From contig JAJXWG010000113.1 in assembly GCA_021781695.1 (NCBI GenBank), positions 1 through 5,826 of the forward strand: DNA of 5,826 bases, given 5' to 3'. Of the stretch, positions 1 to 5,113 are shown piece by piece. The first letter of the stretch is position 1. Each line of letters begins with the position of its first letter. Source of the DNA: Pseudomonadota bacterium (lineage in GTDB: Bacteria > Pseudomonadota > Gammaproteobacteria > Burkholderiales > Gallionellaceae). Made by a program: the position numbers and the translations under genes. The notes beneath the pieces were generated by a model. That model had not been told where the DNA came from and searched no databases. It saw only the letters and a program-made list of their open reading frames with translations.

Positions 1-31
1 TGCCGTTACATCAATCGTCGTAGAGCCATGC

Positions 32-126
32 TCCACATGGCGTTCGAAACATGCCACCTCCGATAGTCCACATAATCGAGCGGTCTACATAATCGGCCTT
101 ATGTAGCGCTCCACATAAGGCCGAGC
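32..126. repeat. ACATAA-type repeat cluster with a perfect 12-bp inverted repeat
   Basis: Two adjacent 17-base direct repeats occur at 67-83 (TCCACATAATCGAGCGG) and 84-100 (TCTACATAATCGGCCTT). A third copy is at 110-126 (TCCACATAAGGCCGAGC), and a shorter diverged TCCACATGG lies at 32-40. The second copy also supplies the left arm of a perfect dyad: TCGGCCTTATGT (93-104) pairs with ACATAAGGCCGA (113-124) across the 8-base spacer AGCGCTCC. Repeated sites in direct and inverted orientation are typical of recombinase, transposase or replication-protein binding arrays, and such arrays are common at mobile-element ends. No T-run follows either arm, which argues against a simple terminator. The protein that binds here, if any, is unknown. 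Confidence 0.7.
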
Positions 127-200
127 AGTGTGAATTGGCCTTCCGGCTGTTTCCGAAGTACAGCAGACATTCAGATGACCGCGAATCTGGGCGGCCGAGG

Positions 201-341
201 GGCCGCAACAGGTTCTATCCTGCCGTTGCTAGCCCACTGACCACTGACAGATCATGGCACACTGAAGTAGCTCAAGTGGCGAAATTGTCTTCGCTAAAGC
301 TGCCGTTCGCGAAGGGCTGTTCCGGCCGATAACAGGTCCTA
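201..341. repeat. Imperfect 18-bp direct repeat pair
   Basis: GGCCGCAACAGGTTCTAT at 201-218 resembles GGCCGATAACAGGTCCTA at 324-341; the core AACAGGT followed by CTA is shared, with a small shift inside. The right copy abuts the point where the pilin-like reading frame becomes recognisable. The pair may mark a duplication or recombination junction, or may simply be two decayed copies of a dispersed element. Evidence is by eye only. Confidence 0.35.
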
Positions 342-342
342 C

Positions 343-792
343 GGATTATTTAATGGCAGCAGCGGCAACAGCGACGACACCATCTCTGGCGCATACAATG
401 CGACAGGTAATGCCTCCGCCGAATCGCAGTATTTCTGGATGCATTTGAGGGCCGCAGGGCTCGTGACAGGATCTGCCGCATCCGCATTGCAGCCGCTCAA
501 TGCTGCAGGCGGCATCATCGGCGTAGAGACAGGAAACGGCGCCACTCCTCCCGGCGAAGTGCTGCAAAGCAATGGTGCCGGAACTGGATTCACGGGCTTC
601 ATGATCTGCTCATCTGGATTATCCGACAGGGTTGCCGCCGCAGTCGACAGGCTGCTCGACGATGGCATACCCAACACCGGCAGCATACGCGCGCAACTGA
701 CTGCGACACCCGATCCCATACAGACCACAGCGATGAGCGGCAGCTATACCGATAGCGGCACGACACTGGTCACGATCTGCAAGGCATTGTGA
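343..792 (+). pseudogene. Type IV pilin-like protein, N-terminally truncated remnant
   Basis: The frame is open from about 298, and pilin-like sequence starts near 343 and runs to the TGA at 790-792. The first in-frame ATG is at 439, in the middle of the conserved segment, without a ribosome binding site. From 430 the product reads YFWMHLRAAGLV, then a glycine-rich stretch, GFMICSSGLSDRVAAAVDRL, LDDGIPNTGSIRAQL and a terminal TICKAL. This is the globular C-terminal half of a prepilin-like protein: a W/F-H-L-R-AGL segment, a subunit-core helix ending in a 'DDG.P.TG' loop, and two cysteines (MIC and TIC) placed to form the usual C-terminal disulfide loop. Missing are the leader, the GFTLIE-type cleavage site and the hydrophobic assembly helix, which intact proteins of this class need for export and fibre assembly. 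The sequence before 343 is unrelated repeat DNA. The gene appears beheaded and is probably not functional. It converges with the lipoprotein gene, the two stops being about 10 bases apart. Confidence 0.75.
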
Positions 793-802
793 CTGAACGC
801 AG

Positions 803-1375
803 CTAGTACGCGGTTGGTAGTTTTGACTGTCCTATCCCCTGAAGCGGCCCCAGCGGATTTCTCTCCTCTTCAAACTGATGGATAGAAGGCTCCCCACCCG
901 TCAGCTTGTAGACCACCACATCGTCTTTGAGCAGGATAACGCCGTCGAAACTCCAGCCCAGGATGTCGGTTTTGCGCCTGAAATTCAGGAAGTCCGCCCA
1001 GAAATTCCCATAACGCTTGCGATTCATAACGCTTTGCTTGATTTCGTATCCCTGGCAGGCGGTTTTCGCGCTGATGCACTCCTTTACGCCTTCGTCGAGA
1101 TCGTCCGCATTGACTGAAGGACTCGGAATGAAGCGTCTCAGCACGTCCGAGTAGTTCAATATCGCGATGTTCGGATTTTCCTGGGGAACGAGCTTCAATG
1201 CCTTCAGGTCGGAGACTGTCGTTTTGTGCGGAACGATCTTGTCGAAGGTTTGCTGCACCTCCTGATAACTGTCCCACGGACTGATCGTGACGTTCTTGGC
1301 CTTGGGCAGAAGCGAGCCGCAACCCCCGAGTAGCGCTACAAAGATGGCGATGACAATGGCTCTTGCAAAGTTCAT
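803..1375 (-). CDS. Outer-membrane-type lipoprotein of unknown function
   Basis: The 190-residue product starts with a short positive N-terminus, a hydrophobic segment (about residues 7-16) and a lipobox L16-G17-G18-C19. It should be exported by Sec, lipidated on Cys19 and cleaved by signal peptidase II. Glycine at +2, with no Asp, favours sorting to the outer membrane. The mature part has no enzyme motif I recognise. A PWDSYQEVQQTFDKI segment, a TTVSDLKAL segment, then ECISAKTACQGYEI and a basic/aromatic RYGNFWADFLNFRRKT core followed by FDGVILLKDDVVVYKL, resemble a widespread family of uncharacterised proteobacterial lipoproteins. The two cysteines in the ECISAKTAC region could form a disulfide. 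The ATG is preceded by GGAG six bases upstream, supporting this start. A perfect TATAAT lies close upstream, so the gene is probably its own transcription unit. No terminator is visible after the stop. Identity as a lipoprotein is firm; the role is unknown. Confidence 0.85.
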   Translation of the reverse strand: MNFARAIVIAIFVALLGGCGSLLPKAKNVTISPWDSYQEVQQTFDKIVPHKTTVSDLKALKLVPQENPNIAILNYSDVLRRFIPSPSVNADDLDEGVKECISAKTACQGYEIKQSVMNRKRYGNFWADFLNFRRKTDILGWSFDGVILLKDDVVVYKLTGGEPSIHQFEEERNPLGPLQGIGQSKLPTAY

Positions 1376-1402
1376 GCCGAACTCCAGGGATGGCGATGAT
1401 TG

Positions 1403-1431
1403 ATTATATTCTATTTCCGTATTAGGGATTC
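1403..1431 (-). promoter_or_regulatory. Candidate sigma-70 promoter for the lipoprotein gene
   Basis: Read on the minus strand there is a perfect TATAAT (1403-1408) about 28 bases before the ATG, in an AT-rich patch. At 17-bp spacing the -35 position is GAATCC (1426-1431), a poor match. A start site near 1396 would give a leader of about 20 bases that still contains the GGAG ribosome binding site. The -10 is convincing; the -35 is weak, so an activator or low basal activity is possible. Confidence 0.4.
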
Positions 1432-1480
1432 CCCCGGAGTTTCATCTTCCAAGGGTGTAAAATTTCGTTATTTTCGGAGA

Positions 1481-1509
1481 GAAAAACCGAGGGCGATTCA
1501 ATCACCCTC
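1481..1509 (-). terminator. Rho-independent terminator of the PEP-CTERM gene
   Basis: Directly after the TAA of the minus-strand gene, the RNA reads GAGGGTGATT, then a short loop, then AATCGCCCTC (1489-1509, one internal mismatch), followed by GGTTTTTCT. A GC-rich stem base followed by five U residues is a classic intrinsic terminator. It separates this gene from the lipoprotein gene transcribed in the same direction downstream. Confidence 0.75.
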
Positions 1510-1511
1510 CA

Positions 1512-2588
1512 TTAGACTTTTCTTCTACGGCGCAGCTCGTTAATGGCAATTAAGCCGGTAGCAAACAGGATGTAAGTAGAAGGTTCCGGTACAGCTGTGC
1601 TTGTTCCCTGAATGCCAGCAGAAGTGCTAGCCCCCAGGATGCTAGTGGAATGTTTTTTTACTGAAGTGCTGACCGCAGGGTCCCAGCCAATTGCCGTTGT
1701 CGCAATGTATTCGGGTGAGGATGTGCTGTACGTCTCGTCCATGCCCATACAGTTAAAGGCATTCTGGATGTACTGGTTATTACCTGAATTATTGGATGTC
1801 GGACCACAAGCCGGTGCGAAATCACCATAATCGCCAGGGGAAGTCGTGTTGAAATCGACAATGCTGGTGTTGCCGCCATTGATCGACAAGTATGTCGGTG
1901 AGGTCGTTGATGTTGACGGCGTTCCTGCTGCAGAGTAGCGGTACAGATCCGTCGCGCCCAGGCTGTATGTGCAAAAGAAGCTATCAATTGCGCAGTCTCC
2001 GAGGACCGATCCGCCGCCCCCGATCCCGAGCAATTCATCAAGTTCATGCTCGAGGGCACCGATCGCATCATACTGCGATGAAGTTGCGGTTCCGGTGAAA
2101 TTCCAATTGGTCACACTGCTACTGAGGTTGATGGCATCGTTGCCTGCGAAAACCGGATTGCCAAGGCCATATTGCCCTAGCAGAAAAGCCTGGCCATAAG
2201 TAATTGCCATGTTCCCCTTGTTACCGTACGCGAGGTGGGAAACTGCTGTCGCCAGATTGGTATTGCCACTGTTATTTTTCGAGTCGGTCTTCAGTGCTCT
2301 GGTATATGCGTTATAGCTGTAGCCATAGAAGTACTGACTACTGGATGCGAGATTTCCAGCAGCTGCGCTGCTATATGTGAAGTCAACATTCAGCGTTACA
2401 TTTCCAGCGCCACTCCCGGTATTGTAAAGCGACGTAACGTCTGAAATGGCAGTATTGATCGCACCAAGCACACTGGAGTCAGTTATTGAACCGACATTGT
2501 TGATGAATAAAGCCCCTGCATTAGCCGGAGGGATCGTGGTGAATGTCGTTACGATTACCGCAACAAGAGCCGGATAGAGCTTCTTCAA
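1512..2588 (-). CDS. Exported PEP-CTERM protein with a metalloprotease-like HELDE segment
   Basis: With a TTG start at 2588 the product has 358 residues. A Sec signal peptide (MKKLYPALVA, hydrophobic core to about 20, cleavage after A-N-A24) leads a Ser/Thr/Gly/Asn-rich secreted domain. The C-terminus carries a full PEP-CTERM sorting tag: V333-P-E-P-S-T, a hydrophobic segment (about 339-350) and an RRRRK tail. An exosortase would cut this tag and release or anchor the protein at the surface or in exopolysaccharide. Around 178-191, ALEHELDELLGIGGG resembles the active-site helix of a family of PEP-CTERM proteins annotated as NF038122-like metalloproteases; further matches are GATDLYRYSAAG (211-222), YLSINGGNT (233-241) and PGDYGDF (251-257). 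Here the second zinc histidine of HExxH is Glu185, so activity is uncertain. Four cysteines (199, 206, 261, 280) could form disulfides. On the start: an ATG six bases upstream (2594) touches the AAGGAG directly, too close to be used, whereas AAGGAG sits six bases before the TTG. A sigma-54-like promoter lies upstream and a terminator follows the stop. Confidence 0.85.
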   Translation of the reverse strand: MKKLYPALVAVIVTTFTTIPPANAGALFINNVGSITDSSVLGAINTAISDVTSLYNTGSGAGNVTLNVDFTYSSAAAGNLASSSQYFYGYSYNAYTRALKTDSKNNSGNTNLATAVSHLAYGNKGNMAITYGQAFLLGQYGLGNPVFAGNDAINLSSSVTNWNFTGTATSSQYDAIGALEHELDELLGIGGGGSVLGDCAIDSFFCTYSLGATDLYRYSAAGTPSTSTTSPTYLSINGGNTSIVDFNTTSPGDYGDFAPACGPTSNNSGNNQYIQNAFNCMGMDETYSTSSPEYIATTAIGWDPAVSTSVKKHSTSILGASTSAGIQGTSTAVPEPSTYILFATGLIAINELRRRRKV

Positions 2589-2594
2589 AGGCAT

Positions 2595-2600
2595 CTCCTT
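2595..2600 (-). promoter_or_regulatory. Ribosome binding site that selects the TTG start of the PEP-CTERM gene
   Basis: On the minus strand AAGGAG is followed at once by ATG-CCT-TTG-AAG-AAG. The ATG (2592-2594) has zero spacing and should be blocked by the anti-SD pairing. The in-frame TTG (2586-2588) has the ideal six-base gap and gives a typical MKKL signal-peptide start. The more upstream in-frame TTG at 2636 would put this SD inside the coding region and add charged residues before the signal peptide. Confidence 0.6.
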
Positions 2601-2650
2601 CAATATTGGCAATACAAAAATTCTTGAGATCGGCAAATGAGGAAACTAAA

Positions 2651-2665
2651 GCAGATTCTGTGCCA
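2651..2665 (-). promoter_or_regulatory. Sigma-54 (RpoN) -24/-12 promoter of the PEP-CTERM gene
   Basis: On the minus strand the sequence is TGGCAC, then AGAAT, then CTGCT. This matches the RpoN consensus TGGCAC-N5-TTGC(A/T) at every position except the first T of the -12 element, with the invariant GG and GC doublets at exactly the required distance. The predicted start is near 2639, giving a leader of about 50 bases before the TTG start. PEP-CTERM systems commonly carry the PrsK/PrsR two-component pair, and PrsR is an RpoN-dependent activator, so this placement makes biological sense. No enhancer site is proven. Confidence 0.65.
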
Positions 2666-2695
2666 CAATTTAGCAAGAAACCAGGAATGAGAATA

Positions 2696-2713
2696 TTTGT
2701 TTTAATAAACAAA
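2696..2713. promoter_or_regulatory. AT-rich palindrome upstream of the sigma-54 promoter
   Basis: TTTGTTT and AAACAAA form a perfect 7-bp dyad around TAAT (TTTGTTTTAATAAACAAA). It lies about 30-50 bases upstream of the -24 element, in the AT-rich divergent region between the PEP-CTERM and GIY-YIG genes. It could bind a regulator or help DNA bending. It is nearer than usual NtrC-type enhancers, and such dyads also arise by chance in AT-rich DNA. Confidence 0.25.
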
Positions 2714-2857
2714 AAACAATGAAATGTTATCCCGGGTGCGGCGTTGTGATCCTCTTAAACATTTTTAATAACTGTAAAATTTTTCGACAATAACGCGATA
2801 AAGATAAATGCCATTGCCAAATCAAAATCTCCACGGCAAAACGGTCATCTCCGTAAA

Positions 2858-3130
2858 ATGGACGGCATGAAAAATGCAATGACTTCCAACTGGCTGTGCT
2901 ATCTGTTGCGCTGTGCGGACGGCACGCTGTACTGCGGAATCACCAACGACATCGAGAAACGCCTGAATGCGCACAACGAAGGGATGGGGGCGAAGTACAC
3001 GCGCTCACGCAGACCGGTCGCGCTGGTGTTTCACGAAAACTGCATAGACCGTTCTTCAGCTTTGAAGCGCGAGAGTGAAATCAAGAAGCTGACGCGAACG
3101 CAAAAACTGGCGTTGATCGATTCGGCCTGA
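2858..3130 (+). CDS. Small GIY-YIG nuclease-domain protein (YhbQ-like)
   Basis: The 90-residue protein is almost only a GIY-YIG domain of the short, stand-alone YhbQ/COG2827 type. Visible motifs are the GIY-like strand W12-LCY-LL-R (Tyr15), the YIG-like L24-Y-C-G-I-T (Tyr25, Gly27), the catalytic-type Arg35 in KRLNAHN with His39, the GAKYTRSRRPV stretch (44-54), and K70-R-E72 with Glu72 as the expected metal-binding glutamate, ending in IKKLTRTQKLALI. Members of this superfamily cut DNA using one metal ion; YhbQ-type proteins are small DNases of uncertain cellular role, possibly in repair or nucleic-acid turnover. The start is ambiguous: ATG at 2858, 2867 or 2879 are all in frame and none has a strong SD, and the domain begins only at residue 11. 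The gene is divergent from the PEP-CTERM gene and separated from the next operon by its own promoter region. I see no clear promoter or terminator for it. Confidence 0.88.
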   Translation: MDGMKNAMTSNWLCYLLRCADGTLYCGITNDIEKRLNAHNEGMGAKYTRSRRPVALVFHENCIDRSSALKRESEIKKLTRTQKLALIDSA

Positions 3131-3163
3131 CCCGATTTCCTCATTCTCATCTCGGAAAATCTG

Positions 3164-3191
3164 TTGTCAGCCGCGGTTCTGGTGATAGAAT
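3164..3191 (+). promoter_or_regulatory. Strong sigma-70 promoter of the rubrerythrin operon
   Basis: TTGTCA (3164-3169, 5/6 to TTGACA) is followed after 16 bases by TAGAAT (3186-3191, 5/6 to TATAAT), with an extended -10 TGA directly before it. The predicted start near 3198 gives a leader of about 108 bases before the rubrerythrin ATG. No clear OxyR, Fur or Rrf2 operator could be recognised by eye over the promoter. Confidence 0.6.
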
Positions 3192-3219
3192 AAATACTGT
3201 TCACTCTGCAATCAAATCT

Positions 3220-3237
3220 GGCAATTCAGGCAATTCA
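3220..3237 (+). repeat. Tandem 9-bp repeat in the rubrerythrin leader
   Basis: GGCAATTCA occurs twice back to back, within the predicted 5' untranslated region. It may be a regulator site, an RNA element or just a short duplication. Nearby are the small palindromes GGTTGTAACC (3247-3256) and GTTAA-TTTC-TTAAC (3278-3291); the latter ends a few bases before the ribosome binding site. Confidence 0.35.
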
Positions 3238-3305
3238 AATCGCAAGGTTGTAACCGAAAGTTTGTGGTCACTCGTTCGTTAATTTCTTAACAGAGGGGAA
3301 ATATC

Positions 3306-3725
3306 ATGAAACTCAAAGGAAGCAAGACCGAGCAATCCCTGAAAGACGCCTTCGCCGGCGAATCCATGGCCAACCGCCGCTATCTTTATTTTGCAGCCAA
3401 AGCCGACATTGAGGGCTACAACGATGTCTCTGCCCTGTTTCGCTCCACCGCAGAAGGCGAGACCGGCCATGCGCATGGCCATCTGGAGTATCTTGAGCAG
3501 TGTGGCGATCCCGCCACCGGCCTGCCGTTCGGCGGCACCGAGGACAATCTGAAAAGCGCCGTCGCAGGCGAGACGCACGAATACACCGACATGTATCCGG
3601 GCATGGCCAAAACCGCGCGCGAAGAGGGTTTCAGTGAGGTTGCCGACTGGTTCGAAACGCTGGCCAAGGCGGAACGCTCGCACGCCAACCGCTACCAGAA
3701 GGCGCTCAACGAGTTCAAGTCCTGA
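3306..3725 (+). CDS. Rubrerythrin-family diiron protein without rubredoxin domain
   Basis: The 139-residue product is a ferritin-like four-helix bundle that should carry a non-haem diiron centre. In rubrerythrins this centre reduces hydrogen peroxide to water in the cytoplasm. All expected ligands are visible: Glu19 in AGESMANRRY, Glu52 and His55 in EGETGHAHGH, Glu89 and Glu92 in AGETHEY, and Glu123 with His126 in AERSHANRY. Classical rubrerythrins (about 190 residues) end in a rubredoxin domain with CxxC pairs; here the protein stops after the bundle, and its only cysteine is Cys66. It therefore needs an external electron donor, and the Fe-S protein encoded 53 bases downstream is the obvious candidate. 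An AGAGGGG Shine-Dalgarno seven bases before the ATG supports this start. It is the first gene of the operon, with a strong promoter and a 108-base leader. The family call is firm; the peroxidase role is inferred. Confidence 0.93.
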   Translation: MKLKGSKTEQSLKDAFAGESMANRRYLYFAAKADIEGYNDVSALFRSTAEGETGHAHGHLEYLEQCGDPATGLPFGGTEDNLKSAVAGETHEYTDMYPGMAKTAREEGFSEVADWFETLAKAERSHANRYQKALNEFKS

Positions 3726-3778
3726 TCCCGATACCGGTCCTGGCGGCCGGTTTCCCGGACGATGATAAGGAAGATGCC

Positions 3779-5113
3779 ATGGCTGCTCCTGCGCGCGAAG
3801 GTAATCTTGAAGCACCTACCCGTCATGTTCTGGACTGGAAGAACCCCGACTTCTACAGCCTGGAATCACTGGAAAAGGAAATGGAGCGGGTTTTCGACAT
3901 CTGCCACGGATGCCGCCGTTGCGTGAGCCTGTGCCAGTCATTCCCGACGCTCTTCGATCTGGTGGACGAATCTGCCACGATGGAAGTGGATGGTGTTTCA
4001 AAGTCCGACTACATGAAGGTCGTGGACCACTGCTACCTGTGCGATCTTTGCTACATGACAAAATGCCCTTACGTGCCGCCGCACGAGTGGAACGTGGACT
4101 TCCCCCATCTGATGCTGAGAGCCAAGGCGGTAAGGTACCGGCAAGGAGACGTCAAGCTGCGCGACCGCGTACTGACCAGCACCGATGCCGTCGGCAGACT
4201 CGCAGGAATTCCGGTGGTAGCCCAGGTGATCAATGCAGCCAACAGGATAGCCGTTGCGCGCAAAGCACTGGAGATGCTCGCAGGCATACATGCGGATGCC
4301 TGGGTGCCGGAATATCACAGCAAGCCGTTGCGCAGCCGCCTGTCCAGGCATCAAAGCGAAAACACGGCCGCGCCTGCCGGCAGGACAAAAGGCAGGATCG
4401 CGCTGTTTGCCACCTGTTACATGAACCGCAACGAACCGGGACCCGGCGAGGACTTGGTCGCAGTCTTCGAGCACAACGGCATCCCCGTACGGCTTGCGGA
4501 ACAGGAACGCTGCTGCGGCATGCCCAAGCTTGAGCTTGGCGATCTGGATTCGGTTGCCAAAGCAAAGGAATGCAACATCCCCTGGCTTGCGAAGCTCGTC
4601 GATGAAGGCTGGGATCTGACAGCGCTGGTGCCGTCATGTGTGCTGATGTTCAAACAGGAGCTCCCGCTGATGTATCCCGATGATCCTGATGTGCAGAAGG
4701 TGAAGCAGGCTTATTTCGATCCCTTCGAATATTTGATGCTGCGCCACAAGGAAGACCGGCTGAAGACGGATTTCAAACAGCCCCTGGGGAAAGTCGCCTA
4801 TCATGCAGCCTGCCATCAGCGCGTGCAGAACATCGGCCAGAAAACCCGCGAAGCGCTGTCCCTTGTTCCTGATACCACAGTGGAAATCATCGAACGCTGT
4901 TCAGGTCACGATGGCACTTATGCGGTGAAAAGGGAGTTCCACGACTACGCGATGAAGATCGTCAAGCCCGTGGCTGACAGGATCAGAAATTCCGAAGCTG
5001 CGCATTACGGCAGCGATTGCGCGATGGCAGGCCACCATATCGAAAACTGCCTGAAGAATGGCAGAGCACCCGAACATCCGGTCACTTTATTGCGAAAGGC
5101 TTATGGGATATGA
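3779..5113 (+). CDS. GlpC/HdrB-like iron-sulfur (CCG-domain) oxidoreductase
   Basis: The 444-residue protein has two ferredoxin-type [4Fe-4S] motifs near the N-terminus: C42-x2-C45-x2-C48-x3-C52 and C85-x2-C88-x2-C91-x4-C96-P. Two cysteine-rich CCG-like domains of the heterodisulfide reductase/GlpC type follow. The first has C213, C245-C246-G and C287. The second has C345, a variant C374-S-G-H-D-G and C414, so one cysteine of the canonical pair is serine. No transmembrane segment or flavin motif is seen, so the protein is probably a soluble or membrane-associated electron-transfer subunit. Homologues are often labelled GlpC or '(Fe-S)-binding protein', but no glpA or glpB lies alongside, so glycerol-3-phosphate oxidation is unlikely. 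Sitting between a rubredoxin-less rubrerythrin and a DUF3501 gene, it may pass electrons to the diiron centre (inference). An AGGA about eight bases before the ATG fits the start. The TGA overlaps the next ATG by four bases (ATGA), suggesting translational coupling. Confidence 0.9.
   Translation: MAAPAREGNLEAPTRHVLDWKNPDFYSLESLEKEMERVFDICHGCRRCVSLCQSFPTLFDLVDESATMEVDGVSKSDYMKVVDHCYLCDLCYMTKCPYVPPHEWNVDFPHLMLRAKAVRYRQGDVKLRDRVLTSTDAVGRLAGIPVVAQVINAANRIAVARKALEMLAGIHADAWVPEYHSKPLRSRLSRHQSENTAAPAGRTKGRIALFATCYMNRNEPGPGEDLVAVFEHNGIPVRLAEQERCCGMPKLELGDLDSVAKAKECNIPWLAKLVDEGWDLTALVPSCVLMFKQELPLMYPDDPDVQKVKQAYFDPFEYLMLRHKEDRLKTDFKQPLGKVAYHAACHQRVQNIGQKTREALSLVPDTTVEIIERCSGHDGTYAVKREFHDYAMKIVKPVADRIRNSEAAHYGSDCAMAGHHIENCLKNGRAPEHPVTLLRKAYGI

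Larger units (their letters stand above)
1..342. other. Gene-free stretch with decayed repeats, left of the pilin remnant
   Basis: I see no credible gene in this stretch. The open frames present (about 65 codons on either strand) have no ribosome binding site, no recognisable domain and no hydrophobic or cofactor motif. What it holds is repetitive: an ACATAA repeat cluster with a perfect dyad (annotated separately), a small dyad GCCATG/CATGGC at 25-41, an 18-base imperfect direct repeat (201-218 and 324-341), and a weak CTTCGC/GCGAAG dyad (289-314). The second direct-repeat copy ends exactly where pilin-like coding sequence begins. This fits a rearranged or decayed segment, possibly the remnant of a mobile element, but no transposase or integrase fragment is visible, so the origin is unproven. 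Confidence 0.5.

Noticed and set aside
93..124. 12-bp dyad as a transcription terminator
   Set aside because: No T-run follows on either strand and the arms belong to a repeated motif, so a protein-binding or recombination site is more likely.
135..332. 65-codon plus-strand open frame in the left repeat region
   Set aside because: No ribosome binding site, basic low-information product, and it overlaps repeat DNA; nothing supports translation.
339..728. 129-codon minus-strand open frame opposite the pilin remnant
   Set aside because: The plus-strand frame has clear pilin features; the antisense product has none and is a coding-strand shadow.
2744..2808. Sigma-70 promoter for the GIY-YIG gene
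   Set aside because: TAAAAT and TTTAAT boxes exist in this AT-rich stretch, but none has a -35 partner at 16-18 bp.
3186..3205. OxyR- or Fur-like operator over the rubrerythrin promoter
   Set aside because: ATAGAATAAATACTGT is superficially similar, but the spacing and key bases do not fit either consensus.
3735..3755. ACCGG/CCGGT hairpin between the rubrerythrin and Fe-S genes as a terminator
   Set aside because: Only five pairs and no T-run; the genes look co-transcribed. It might affect mRNA processing, but nothing shows it.
5017..5109. Upstream extension of the DUF3501 frame
   Set aside because: These codons overlap the end of the Fe-S gene in another frame and do not resemble the family; DUF3501 similarity begins at LTRDKL just after 5110.
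3779..5113. Naming the Fe-S gene glpC
   Set aside because: The domain layout is similar, but no glpA or glpB is adjacent and the rubrerythrin/DUF3501 context indicates a different subfamily.
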